From positions 1 through 35,354 of the forward strand of contig PNIL01000027.1 in assembly GCA_002877955.1 (NCBI GenBank): 35,354 nt of DNA, in the 5' to 3' direction. This stretch comes from Caldisericum exile. GTDB lineage: Bacteria; Caldisericota; Caldisericia; Caldisericales; Caldisericaceae. The notes under the pieces were generated by a model that was given only the letters and a program-made list of their open reading frames with translations, did not search any database and was not told the origin of the DNA. Shown here in pieces: positions 21,229 to 30,982 of this stretch. The position numbers and the translations under genes are program-made. Positions within the stretch are counted from its first letter, which is position 1, and each line of letters starts with the position of its first letter.

Positions 21229-23702
21229 TGAAAAAAATTTTAACAATTTTACTGCTCATTTTTTATACATCCACAACCTTTTTTGTAGCACAAAGTGTTC
21301 TCTCGGAGGTAAGACAGGAGTTTTTATCGATAAATACTGACGGAGTTAATGTAAGAAGCGCCCCTGGAACGTATAATCCTGTCCTCTTTAAACTTAATAA
21401 GGATACATTTGTCCTTAATGTAGGAATTGGAAAAGACAAAGACGGGGGATTTTGGTATAAAATTTACGACTTTAATTCAGGAAAAACGGGATATATAGCA
21501 AGCTATCTGTGCGATAAAACAGGGATAACAATTACTGGGGAGAATTCGAACATTATCGCAAAGGTTAACACAGACTATCTAAATGTAAGATCTGGTCCAG
21601 GCACAGAATTTAAATTTATTAAAAGACTCAACTATGGAACAAAAATAAATGTATTAAGAATAATTAAAAGAAGCGACTCTCAAATCTGGTATAAATTTAA
21701 AGACGGAGACAACTTTTACTTTGTGGCAAGTTGGTATACAGTGAAGATAGATGAAACAAATCCAAATAATCAAGGGAACGATTCTTCTAACAAAAATAAT
21801 AACTCAGGAAAAAACAGCACATCAAATACTCAAGACAACAGTAATACACAAGAAAACATTTCAATAACCGCCACTTCAACAGATTTTGTAAATTTAAGAA
21901 CAGGTCCTTCTACCGACTACGGAAAAATTACTCTTATAAATAAAGGTGACGAAGTTGTAATAATAGGTTTTGCAAAAAATCATAACGGTGAACTATGGCT
22001 CCAATGTAAATACAATGACAAAGTTGGGTTTGCTATAAGCGATTATTTTAAGTTTGATGCAAGTAGAGTTGCATTAGATATTTCAATGATAGGAAGTGAA
22101 GCGAAGACAAATGATTCAACAAATCTGAGAGAAGGTCCATCAACATCATACAATGTTATCCAGGTTGTTCCAATTAATACTGCGTTTAATATAGTAGGCG
22201 TTTGTTTAAACAAAGATAAAGAAACATGGTTTGAAGTGAACTTAGAGGGAAGATACGCCTGGGTTAGAAACGATACTATTGTATTTGCAAAAAAGGAAAA
22301 AGGGATAATTGAAAGCGTCCTCTGGCAAATTACGGAAGACGGTATTGACATTCAAGTTAACGGTAAAAACTTACCAAAGCCAAACATAAATATGCAAAGC
22401 GATCCAATAAGACTGGTGCTTACATATAACAACACTGATTTCCTCAACACATCAAATCAAACTGATCTCAATATTTATCCATTTACAAGATACACAATTC
22501 AAAGTTATAACAATAATGCTTCAATTACAATCTATCTGTTAGCGGAGATTCCGTATCAATTTGAAGTAAAAGACAATCTTCATTTAATACATTTTAAACT
22601 TCCAAAGATCAATCAAAAAATAGTTGAAATTGGTGGAAGTGTAATATTCACAAATATTAAAAAGTTAGATAATACGCTTTATATTAGCCTTGATGATTTT
22701 CTAAACTTTTTCAATATAAAGATAAGTGAATATAATTTAGATTTCTTTGGCAATAGTATCAAGATAGCAAAAGAAGAAATAATTAACGCTGATGGTGAAA
22801 ATTTTGTTTCCTTAATGAATTTGTCAAAGTACTTTAATGTATCAGTAACAGAAACAAATAATGAAATCTTTATAGACCCAGTTCTTATTGACTTTAAGAA
22901 GGATAGTAGCTCAACGGTACTTACGTTTAGTTTTCCATTCAAAGCAAAAAAGATTAGCGAAAATAACAAAGACTATCTTGTAATCTATGCTGAAAATTCT
23001 TTAAATATACCTTATAAAAGTTTGAAGAGGGTATCAACAACACCTCCCCAAATATTCATAGAATTAGATAATGTCTCTTATGTTGCAAAAGATAATATGC
23101 TAACACTGACACAAGCAACCAGCGAAAGTTCAAAATTACTTTCAAGTAGAATTATTATTATAGATCCAGGGCATGGAAGTTATTCTGGCCAATACTTAGA
23201 TGTGGGAGCAATAGGATACTCTGGAACAAAAGAAGCATATATAGTGCTTGACATTGCACTAAGACTAAAAAAACTATTAGAAAATGCAGGTGCTAAGGTA
23301 ATATTAACTCATACAACAGTTGATGATCCAAAAAATCCCACCCTTAAAGGAAGAACAGATATTGCAAATGCATCTGGTGGGGATCTTTTCATTTCAATAC
23401 ATCTAAACTCAAGTGTAAACAGTGATGCATCTGGCACAGAAACTTACTATTGGTATGACTCATCTAAGCGTTTGGCTCAAACAATCCAAGAATCCCTTGT
23501 AAAAGCCTTAGGCACTTATGATAGAGGAATTAAAAAAGATTATCTTTATGTTTGCAGAGAAGTTACTACAATGCCTTCAATTCTTACAGAAATAGGTTTT
23601 ATATCAAACCCCAAAGAAGAGGCGCTTTTTAAAGATCCAAACTTCCTTGATAGAGTTGCTAAAGCACTCTTTGATGGTATCGTGAGGTATCTAAATGGTT
23701 AA
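21228..23702 (+). CDS. secreted N-acetylmuramoyl-L-alanine amidase with four SH3 domains
   Basis: 824 residues. Signal peptide (1-26); four bacterial SH3 domains at about 33-95, 109-174, 212-274 and 286-353, each with an N(V/L)R.GP/AP motif; an Asn/Ser-rich linker at 176-210; an AMIN-like beta region (about 362-460 and 555-620) flanking a copper-amine-oxidase-N-like segment (about 478-552, ending EIFIDP); and an Amidase_3 catalytic domain at 640-824. Zinc ligands are H649 (DPGHG), E669 (GTKEAY) and H725 (SIHLNS), with catalytic E788 (LTEIGFISN). It cleaves the lactoyl-Ala bond of peptidoglycan. The ATG overlaps the smpB stop. Likely role: cell separation or wall remodelling outside the membrane. 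Confidence 0.92.
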   Translation: MKKILTILLLIFYTSTTFFVAQSVLSEVRQEFLSINTDGVNVRSAPGTYNPVLFKLNKDTFVLNVGIGKDKDGGFWYKIYDFNSGKTGYIASYLCDKTGITITGENSNIIAKVNTDYLNVRSGPGTEFKFIKRLNYGTKINVLRIIKRSDSQIWYKFKDGDNFYFVASWYTVKIDETNPNNQGNDSSNKNNNSGKNSTSNTQDNSNTQENISITATSTDFVNLRTGPSTDYGKITLINKGDEVVIIGFAKNHNGELWLQCKYNDKVGFAISDYFKFDASRVALDISMIGSEAKTNDSTNLREGPSTSYNVIQVVPINTAFNIVGVCLNKDKETWFEVNLEGRYAWVRNDTIVFAKKEKGIIESVLWQITEDGIDIQVNGKNLPKPNINMQSDPIRLVLTYNNTDFLNTSNQTDLNIYPFTRYTIQSYNNNASITIYLLAEIPYQFEVKDNLHLIHFKLPKINQKIVEIGGSVIFTNIKKLDNTLYISLDDFLNFFNIKISEYNLDFFGNSIKIAKEEIINADGENFVSLMNLSKYFNVSVTETNNEIFIDPVLIDFKKDSSSTVLTFSFPFKAKKISENNKDYLVIYAENSLNIPYKSLKRVSTTPPQIFIELDNVSYVAKDNMLTLTQATSESSKLLSSRIIIIDPGHGSYSGQYLDVGAIGYSGTKEAYIVLDIALRLKKLLENAGAKVILTHTTVDDPKNPTLKGRTDIANASGGDLFISIHLNSSVNSDASGTETYYWYDSSKRLAQTIQESLVKALGTYDRGIKKDYLYVCREVTTMPSILTEIGFISNPKEEALFKDPNFLDRVAKALFDGIVRYLNG

Positions 23703-24489
23703 CACAAAGCCAATCGGAATATTTGATTCAGGTGTTGGTGGGTTAAGTGTAGTAAAAAGTTTAAAAAGGGTCCTTCCCAATGAAAATATTATCTATGTAG
23801 GAGATTTGAGGCATTTTCCTTATGGCACAAAAACAGAAGAAGAAGTTAAAACATATGCAAGAAACATAACCAAATTTTTACTCACAAAAGAAGTTAAACT
23901 TATCATCGTTGCATGTAATACAGTATCATCCATTGCAATGGATGAACTAAAAGTTTTAGCCAATCCTGTAGAAGTCATTGGTATGATACAGTCAGGTTCA
24001 GAATATGCAGTGAAAACAACCAAGAATAAGAAAGTAGGCGTTATTTCAACTCCACTTACTGCAAAAAAACATGCCTACAAAAATGAGATCCAGAAACTCG
24101 ATGGGTCAATTGAAGTATTTGAGGTCGGCTCTCAAGAACTTGTTAATCTTGTTGAAGATGGAGTAAGTTTTAATGATTATGCCTGTGCACTTGCAAGAGA
24201 AAAATTAGAAGAACCACTAAAAAACAAAATTGACACGCTTGTTTTAGGATGTACTCACTTTCCTTTCCTCTATAAGGTGGTAAAAAGTGTTGTTGGCGAA
24301 AGTGTTGAAGTAATTGATCCTGCAGAATATATTGCAACAAAAACAGTAGAACATTTAAATGAAATTGGCTTTAATAATGGAACTCATAAAACAATTTTCT
24401 ATACCACTTACGATAAGGAATCTTTTAAAGAAAAACTTTCGTTATTTTTGAGTATTGAAGATTCAGAAGTTTACGAAATTGACATTTAA
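23695..24489 (+). CDS. murI: glutamate racemase
   Basis: 264 residues. FDSGVGGLSVVKSLKRVLP at 10-28 (D11, S12 substrate contacts), YVGDLRHFPYG at 34-44, catalytic cysteines C74 (VACNT) and C186 (LGCTHFP) in the two pseudo-symmetric halves. It supplies D-glutamate for peptidoglycan. It overlaps the amidase gene by 8 bases, so the envelope genes are translationally linked, and its end overlaps the convergent alcohol dehydrogenase gene by 4 bases, leaving no room for a terminator. Confidence 0.95.
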   Translation: MVNTKPIGIFDSGVGGLSVVKSLKRVLPNENIIYVGDLRHFPYGTKTEEEVKTYARNITKFLLTKEVKLIIVACNTVSSIAMDELKVLANPVEVIGMIQSGSEYAVKTTKNKKVGVISTPLTAKKHAYKNEIQKLDGSIEVFEVGSQELVNLVEDGVSFNDYACALAREKLEEPLKNKIDTLVLGCTHFPFLYKVVKSVVGESVEVIDPAEYIATKTVEHLNEIGFNNGTHKTIFYTTYDKESFKEKLSLFLSIEDSEVYEIDI

Positions 24490-25502
24490 GAAATTTTTAA
24501 TACTGCTGCACCTTGAATTTTGCCTTGCTTTATCGAAAGAAGGGCCTTGTTTGCATCTTCTAAAGGAAATATCGTGACTTTAGGAATAATGGGAATAACC
24601 GACGCAAGTTTCAGGGCGTTTATAACATCATCTCTTGTCACATTTGCAACACTTTTTACCGACCTTTCTTCCCAAATTAAGGTATAATCAAAAGCATTAA
24701 TAGGAGTTTCTTTTCTTATGGCGTTCACCACGATATGACCACCTTTATTAAGATATTTCAGGGCGTAAGGAATTACCTCACCTACGGGTGTTGTATCAAT
24801 TGCCTTATCATAGGTTATAGAAATCTCACTAAAGGTTTCAAAGATATAATCTGCTCCTAATTCTTCTGCTAATTTGGTTGCATTATCACCTAATTTTTTA
24901 ACGAAGACCACAATTTTTGAAGAGGGATTGAGATATCTTATATACCTATAAACGATATGATTTGATGCACCAAAACCAAAAAGCGCAACTGTTTCGCCAT
25001 CTTTGATTTCAGAAAGTTTGTAGGCTCTAAATCCTACTGCGCCTGCACACAAAATTGGCGCAGTTGTTTCATCCTTTAAGTTTTCAGGAATCTTATATGC
25101 AAACTCACTTTCAACAACCATATATTCTGCATAACCACCATCAGCATCGGCACCTGTTGCAATAAAATCATTACAGAGATTTTCTTCACCACTTTTACAA
25201 TACCTACACTTCCCACAGGCATGCTTTATCCAGGCAACACCAACTCTATCACCAATTTTAAGGTTTTTAACTTTATTTCCCTTTTCTACAACATATCCCA
25301 CAACTTCATGACCAGGAATAACAGGAATTTTAGGCATTCTCCTTCCTTCAATTTCATCAATCTCTGTGTGGCAAACACCACAATAAGAAACTTTTATTAA
25401 GACCTCGTTCTCGGTTGGTTTTGGTATATCAACTTCTCTTAGAATAAGAGGATTTTCCTCTAATTTTCCAATCCTTTCAATAAACATCGCTTTCATTTTC
25501 AT
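24486..25502 (-). CDS. zinc-dependent medium-chain alcohol dehydrogenase
   Basis: 338 residues, MDR family, AdhP-like. Catalytic zinc site C41, H65 (GHE) and C152; structural zinc cysteines C96, C99, C102 and C110. The dinucleotide loop reads GFGASN at 176-181, with Asn where the third glycine of GxGxxG is usual. CGVCHTE at 41-47 is the classical alcohol dehydrogenase signature. The substrate cannot be read from sequence; an NAD(P)-linked alcohol/aldehyde conversion is expected. It overlaps the end of tsaD by 4 bases and is the last gene of that operon, with no evident link to tRNA modification. Confidence 0.88.
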   Translation of the reverse strand: MKMKAMFIERIGKLEENPLILREVDIPKPTENEVLIKVSYCGVCHTEIDEIEGRRMPKIPVIPGHEVVGYVVEKGNKVKNLKIGDRVGVAWIKHACGKCRYCKSGEENLCNDFIATGADADGGYAEYMVVESEFAYKIPENLKDETTAPILCAGAVGFRAYKLSEIKDGETVALFGFGASNHIVYRYIRYLNPSSKIVVFVKKLGDNATKLAEELGADYIFETFSEISITYDKAIDTTPVGEVIPYALKYLNKGGHIVVNAIRKETPINAFDYTLIWEERSVKSVANVTRDDVINALKLASVIPIIPKVTIFPLEDANKALLSIKQGKIQGAAVLKIS

Positions 25503-26506
25503 AACTCTAACCTCGATATGGCATCAAGTTTAAGATCAGAAATTTCGCCTTTCATCGTATAACGAAGATATCCTGTAAGAGCAATCATTGCGGCATTATC
25601 TGTGGAAAGTGCCTTTTGAGGAAAATAGACATCAATTGGCGACATTTTTACAAATGTCTCCCGAAGCCTTTTATTTGCTGATACTCCACCTACAACCCCA
25701 ATTCCTTTTACTTTAAAGTCAGTTGCGGCACGTAGAGTTCGCTCAACAAGAATTCTTACAAGGGCATTTTCAAAACTTGCAGCAAGGCTTGGAAGATCGT
25801 TTTCTACAACATCTGGATGATTTTGAATAAAATAAATACCAGCGGTCTTTAAACCACTAAAACTAAATTCATAAGGACTTCCTTTAAAAGTTAAATTTGG
25901 AAATTCGTATTTATTTGGATCGCCTTCAAGCCCCAACTTTTCGATTATTGGACCCCCAGGATAACCATATCCTAAAAATCGCGCAAACTTATCAATAGCT
26001 TCACCTGCTGCATCGTCGCGAGTGCGTCCAAGTACTTTATATCTTAAGAAATCTTCCATAAACACAAGCTCCGTATGTCCTCCAGAAACAATCAAAACAA
26101 GCAATGGAAAAACATCATTCTTTTGATAAAGCGGTGCACCTTCAAGAAATAATGAATATATATGCCCTTCAAGATGATTTACCCCAATTAGAGGTTTATC
26201 AAGAGCAAAACTCAAAGATTTTGCAGCTTCAACTCCTACAAGAAGTGAGCCAATAAGCCCAGGACCTTTTGTAACAGATATTAAATCAATGTCATTCAAA
26301 GAAGTGTTTGCAAGTTTTAATGCCTCTTTTATCGTATACCCAATGAGTTCTGCATGCTTTCTTGACGCAATTTCAGGAACAATACCTCCAAAATCCTTAT
26401 GAAAAACTTCTTGTGAAGTCAAAACATTACTCAAAATTTTACCGTCATTCTCAATTAAAGAAACAGCAGTATCGTCACATGAAGTCTCAATTCCAAGAGT
26501 TATCAT
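25499..26506 (-). CDS. tsaD: tRNA N6-adenosine threonylcarbamoyltransferase TsaD
   Basis: 335 residues, ASKHA/Kae1 fold. GIETSCDDTAVSLI at 5-18, KGPGLIGSLLVG at 80-91, metal-binding H111 and H115 in NHLEGH, and the C-terminal STDNAAMIA motif with D303. It transfers threonylcarbamoyl to A37 of ANN-decoding tRNAs, with TsaB and TsaE, both encoded just upstream. The ATG overlaps the end of rimI by 4 bases. All key residues are present. Confidence 0.96.
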   Translation of the reverse strand: MITLGIETSCDDTAVSLIENDGKILSNVLTSQEVFHKDFGGIVPEIASRKHAELIGYTIKEALKLANTSLNDIDLISVTKGPGLIGSLLVGVEAAKSLSFALDKPLIGVNHLEGHIYSLFLEGAPLYQKNDVFPLLVLIVSGGHTELVFMEDFLRYKVLGRTRDDAAGEAIDKFARFLGYGYPGGPIIEKLGLEGDPNKYEFPNLTFKGSPYEFSFSGLKTAGIYFIQNHPDVVENDLPSLAASFENALVRILVERTLRAATDFKVKGIGVVGGVSANKRLRETFVKMSPIDVYFPQKALSTDNAAMIALTGYLRYTMKGEISDLKLDAISRLEL

Positions 26507-26970
26507 TTATCTTCATCCTCCTTAGATACTGTGAGTTCCATTCTTATACCATCTTCCCCATCTTGATAGTAAGATTTTAACTCTTCCTTTTCAATGAAGC
26601 CTAATTTTTTGTAAAGTCTTTGGGCAGAAACATTAGATTTCCTTGCCTCAAGATATACAACTTCATGGCCGAGTTCCTTTGCAAGATTTATGGCAAATAC
26701 AAGCAGTGATGTGCCAATCCCTTTTCCGCGTTCATTGGGATGAACTGCAACATTAATAATGTGAAGTTTTTTACCTTCATACCAAACACCAATAAAACCA
26801 ACAACCTTACCTTGCAATTTAGCAACAAAGTAATCAGACGAAGCATTAAATAGATAATCAACCATAAATATTTCACGGGGCCACGGATCTTCGTAGGATA
26901 ACTCTTCAATTTCAATTATTTTTTTAAAATCATTTGCTTTTGCTTTAACTATTTCAATTTCGCTTATCAT
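26503..26970 (-). CDS. rimI: GNAT-family N-acetyltransferase, RimI-like
   Basis: 155 residues, one GNAT domain. The acetyl-CoA motif is VHPNERGKGIGTSLL at 76-90; EARKSNVSAQRLYKKLGF at 108-125 is the second family signature; SYEDPWPREIF at 25-35 matches the RimI N-terminal segment. RimI acetylates the N-terminus of ribosomal protein S18 in E. coli; the position between tsaB and tsaD, a common arrangement, supports the assignment. It overlaps both neighbours by 4 bases. The real substrate in this organism is not known. Confidence 0.9.
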   Translation of the reverse strand: MISEIEIVKAKANDFKKIIEIEELSYEDPWPREIFMVDYLFNASSDYFVAKLQGKVVGFIGVWYEGKKLHIINVAVHPNERGKGIGTSLLVFAINLAKELGHEVVYLEARKSNVSAQRLYKKLGFIEKEELKSYYQDGEDGIRMELTVSKEDEDK

Positions 26971-27596
26971 CGCATTTTCTTAAAAAGCTTATCTTCTGCT
27001 CTTAAATAAATAGGTTTAAGTGATAAAGGATCCCCGATTTGTTCACCTCTTGAAATTTTTAGAAGGGCAAGACTATGAATAACCTCAGGGTCTACAAATA
27101 TTTTCTTAAAATTTTTTAAATTTGCATAAGAAAGGTCTTCAAATGAAACAATTAGATCACTTTCAAGATTTTGAAGTTCTGAAATTGTTTTTATCTCATC
27201 AGGTGAACTCCTTGCGCCGTTTTCGAATTCAGCAACAAAAAACTCATTTCTTCCAGCAGAAAGCACTGCTTTTATTTTTAAATTTCCTACGTGTCGTGAT
27301 ATGAGTTCTAAAGAATTTACAGGAATCAAAGGGATATTAAGTGCAAATGAAAGAATCTTCGCATCAACAACACCAATTCGAGTCCCCGTAAAACTTCCCG
27401 GGCCATTTACAACAAGAATATGTGTAAGATCACGTTTCTCAAACTTTAAAATATCAAACATTGTTTTTGTAATGTAGAGTAGATTGTTTGGACTTTCATC
27501 ATTAGGATACTGAATTACAGAATAGAGAATTTTTTCATCGTTCCCAAGCAAACTAATCGTTGGATAAAATGCCTGACTAAGGAATAGATAATTCAT
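26967..27596 (-). CDS. tsaB: tRNA threonylcarbamoyladenosine accessory protein TsaB
   Basis: 209 residues. The core motif NGPGSFTGTRIGVVDAKILSFALNIPLIPVNSLE at 64-97 is characteristic of TsaB (YeaZ). The N-terminal strand lacks the AIDTS motif usual in the family (here YLFLSQAFYP), so the phosphate-loop side of the ASKHA fold is degenerate; TsaB is a non-catalytic scaffold for TsaD, so function may be kept. The start ATG lies inside the end of tsaE (20-base overlap) and the end overlaps rimI by 4 bases. Confidence 0.9.
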   Translation of the reverse strand: MNYLFLSQAFYPTISLLGNDEKILYSVIQYPNDESPNNLLYITKTMFDILKFEKRDLTHILVVNGPGSFTGTRIGVVDAKILSFALNIPLIPVNSLELISRHVGNLKIKAVLSAGRNEFFVAEFENGARSSPDEIKTISELQNLESDLIVSFEDLSYANLKNFKKIFVDPEVIHSLALLKISRGEQIGDPLSLKPIYLRAEDKLFKKMR

Positions 27597-28041
27597 CTAA
27601 AACACTCTCCATATTAAAAACTTTCATTGATAACGTACGTTCAGTTTCGCTCAAAATTGTAAGGTATATTTCCATATCAAAATCAAGCAAACCTTCAATT
27701 TTGTCTCCCCATTCAATAACATGAATACCCTGTTTTGAAACTAACTCAAAAATTCCAAGATCATCAAAATCCTTAGGATTATTGACCCTATACAAATCGT
27801 AGTGATATAAAGGAAGATTGCCTCTATATATATTGAGAAAGACAAAAGTAGGACTTTCAACATAGTCTTTTGCAAAAAGTCCCTCAGAAATTCCCTTCAC
27901 AAGTGTTGTTTTACCTGCACCAAGAGGTCCAACAAGTCCTATAATATAATTTTTTGCATTTTTTAAAAGTATCTCTCCAAGTTTTCTACCTATATAAATT
28001 GTATCTTCCACACTTCTCAGGATAAAACTTTTTTCTTTCAC
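27577..28041 (-). CDS. tsaE: tRNA threonylcarbamoyladenosine ATPase TsaE
   Basis: 154 residues, P-loop protein with Walker A GPLGAGKT at 38-45, ESPTFVFLNIYRG at 62-74 and the DLYRVNNPKDFDDLGIFE segment at 82-99 typical of TsaE (YjeE). Its ATPase activity drives the TsaBD cycle in t6A synthesis. GTG start at 28041 without a ribosome site. On the minus strand a TATATT box (28053-28048) lies 6 bases before the start codon, so the operon may begin with a leaderless message; the -35 (TTTCAA, 17 bases away) is weak. First gene of tsaE-tsaB-rimI-tsaD-adh. Confidence 0.94.
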   Translation of the reverse strand: MKEKSFILRSVEDTIYIGRKLGEILLKNAKNYIIGLVGPLGAGKTTLVKGISEGLFAKDYVESPTFVFLNIYRGNLPLYHYDLYRVNNPKDFDDLGIFELVSKQGIHVIEWGDKIEGLLDFDMEIYLTILSETERTLSMKVFNMESVLDELSIP

Positions 28042-28080
28042 ATAATAAATATAACAAAAAATTAATTTTTTTGAAAGTTC

Positions 28081-28089
28081 TGATATAAT
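28081..28089 (+). promoter_or_regulatory. extended -10 promoter of the DUF3783-like gene
   Basis: TGA followed by a consensus TATAAT (28084-28089), an extended -10 element; no good -35 is seen 16-18 bases upstream. It lies in the divergent gap to tsaE, and the message would carry a leader of about 26 bases with a TTGGAG ribosome site. Confidence 0.5.
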
Positions 28090-28121
28090 AAATGTGAAAA
28101 ATAATAAATTTGGAGTAGATC

Positions 28122-28325
28122 ATGGGAAAGAAATTTATTTTATTAGGCAATTTTACAAACGAAGAGATTGTAAAGATAATGCAAAAGGTAAAAGAGGCTA
28201 TAAATACTGAAGATCTAATTTTTGCAACACTCACCGATACTGTAAAGGAATGGAAAGTAAAAGATTGGCTTAAAGAATTAGAAGAGGAAGACGAATATTT
28301 TAAAAAACAAAAAGAAAAAAGATAG
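28122..28325 (+). CDS. small DUF3783-like protein
   Basis: 67 residues. The pattern LLGNFTNEEIVKIMQKVKEA at 7-26, a central strand DLIFATLTDTVKEWKVKDWLKELEEE, and a charged helical end resemble DUF3783, a small uncharacterised bacterial family. GGAG ribosome site 7 bases before ATG 28122 and its own extended -10 promoter. No cysteines and no membrane segment. It lies alone between tsaE (divergent) and groES (own promoter). Function unknown. Confidence 0.72.
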   Translation: MGKKFILLGNFTNEEIVKIMQKVKEAINTEDLIFATLTDTVKEWKVKDWLKELEEEDEYFKKQKEKR

Positions 28326-28373
28326 TTCAATTAAAAACTCATTTTGCTCCTTTAAACAATTTAGACCTCCCTC

Positions 28374-28401
28374 TTGACATAAATCCTAAACTCTATATAA
28401 T
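28374..28401 (+). promoter_or_regulatory. consensus sigma-70-type promoter of groESL
   Basis: Perfect -35 TTGACA (28374-28379), 16-base spacer, perfect -10 TATAAT (28396-28401). Predicted start near 28408, inside the following inverted repeat. It is the best promoter match in the window, consistent with strong expression under repression. Confidence 0.85.
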
Positions 28402-28404
28402 AAA

Positions 28405-28431
28405 TTAGCAAACTTAGTATAAATTTGCTAA
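28405..28431 (+). promoter_or_regulatory. divergent CIRCE element (HrcA operator) upstream of groES
   Basis: TTAGCAAAC (28405-28413), 9-base spacer, ATTTGCTAA (28423-28431): an inverted repeat with exactly the 9-9-9 geometry of CIRCE (TTAGCACTC-N9-GAGTGCTAA). The TTAGCA/TGCTAA ends are kept; the inner CTC/GAG are changed to AAC/ATT, 8 of 9 positions pairing. It overlaps the predicted transcription start, so an HrcA-type repressor would block initiation. Confidence 0.7.
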
Positions 28432-28466
28432 AAATTCATAAAAAAACAAGAAGGGAGGTTGGTTGT

Positions 28467-28757
28467 ATGGCAGAAATTATACCCATTCACGACCACATTG
28501 TAGTAAAAATCGAAGAGGAAGAAGAAAAAACTAAAACAGGCATTGTATTGCCTGACACAGCAAAAGAAAAACCTCAAAAAGGCAAAGTCGTTGCAGTAGG
28601 TTCTGGAAGAATTCTTGACAATGGAACAAAGGTTCCCCTTGAAGTAAAAGTTGGTGATACTGTTATTTTCTCAAAGTATGCAGGTACCGAAATAAAATTG
28701 GATGAAGAAAAGTATCTCATACTATCAGAAAAAGAAGTACTTGCAATCCTTAAATAA
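28467..28757 (+). CDS. groES: co-chaperonin GroES
   Basis: 96 residues from ATG 28467, which has an AGGGAGGT ribosome site 7 bases upstream and matches the family start; an upstream in-frame TTG (28425) lies within the operator and is rejected. GroES barrel with [41 protein letters not shown] covering the first strand and mobile loop, then [33 protein letters not shown]. It forms the heptameric lid on GroEL. 12 bases before groEL. Confidence 0.97.
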   Translation: MAEIIPIHDHIVVKIEEEEEKTKTGIVLPDTAKEKPQKGKVVAVGSGRILDNGTKVPLEVKVGDTVIFSKYAGTEIKLDEEKYLILSEKEVLAILK

Positions 28758-30383
<1,626 letters not shown>

Positions 30384-30403
30384 TATAAAATTTTAAGAAT
30401 TTA

Positions 30404-30433
30404 GCCCTCCCAAAAGGAGGGCTTTTATTTTTT
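30404..30433 (+). terminator. intrinsic terminator after groEL
   Basis: Stem GCCCTCC (30404-30410) / GGAGGGC (30416-30422), loop CAAAA, then a T-rich run at 30423-30433 with one A. Perfect seven-pair G+C-rich stem in an AT-rich gap, about 20 bases after the groEL stop. Confidence 0.9.
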
Positions 30434-30472
30434 ATGAGTTATGTGTAACATTTTCACGAGGTGAAGAATATT

Positions 30473-30982
30473 ATGAATGTGGAAGATAAATTGAAAGAAA
30501 TTGTTCCAAAAATAAAGAATGGAGATTTAGAGGCATTTGAAATGTTATACAATTTAACTTATAAATATGTTTTTAAGATTGCTTATGCGATAACTCTTTC
30601 CAAAGAAGACGCAGAGGATGTTATGCAAAATACATATCTTAAAATCTATGAAAAAAGAAAGACACTCGACAGTAGCGACACAATAATGGGTTATATTAAG
30701 CGGATTGCAATAAACTATGCACTTAAAAATAGTAAAAAAACAAACCCAAAATTCATTAATAGAGAAACAAATGACGGAAAAGACGATATAAAAGAAATTG
30801 TTGAAGATGCTCTGAAACAGCTTGATTCAAAAGATAGAAGCATAATAACACTTTTCTATATGGATAATCTTTCCACTAAAGAAATTTCATTTTTATTAAA
30901 CGAATCTGAAGAAAACATAAGAGTAAGACTGCATAGAGCAAGAAATAAGCTTAGGGAGGTGATTGAGAATGGAGAAATTTGA
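30473..30982 (+). CDS. ECF-type RNA polymerase sigma factor
   Basis: 169 residues from ATG 30473, chosen because a GAGGTG ribosome site lies 9 bases upstream; a GTG at 30461 is an alternative. Region 2 at about 15-85: GDLEAFEMLYNLTYKYVFKIAY and SKEDAEDVMQNTYLKIYE; region 4 at 108-168: ALKQLDSKDRSIITLFYMDNLSTKEISFLLNESEENIRVRLHRARNKLRE. The domain order without regions 1 and 3 is that of group 4 sigma factors. It overlaps the next gene, a membrane protein that is probably its anti-sigma partner, by 14 bases. The region between the groEL terminator and this gene has no convincing promoter. Confidence 0.92.
   Translation: MNVEDKLKEIVPKIKNGDLEAFEMLYNLTYKYVFKIAYAITLSKEDAEDVMQNTYLKIYEKRKTLDSSDTIMGYIKRIAINYALKNSKKTNPKFINRETNDGKDDIKEIVEDALKQLDSKDRSIITLFYMDNLSTKEISFLLNESEENIRVRLHRARNKLREVIENGEI

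Noticed and set aside
28425-28466. N-terminal extension of GroES starting at TTG 28425
   Set aside because: It lies in the CIRCE-like operator and leader; the ATG at 28467 has the ribosome site and the conserved N-terminus.
30461-30472. GTG 30461 as the ECF sigma start
   Set aside because: It sits inside the GAGGTG ribosome site that serves ATG 30473.
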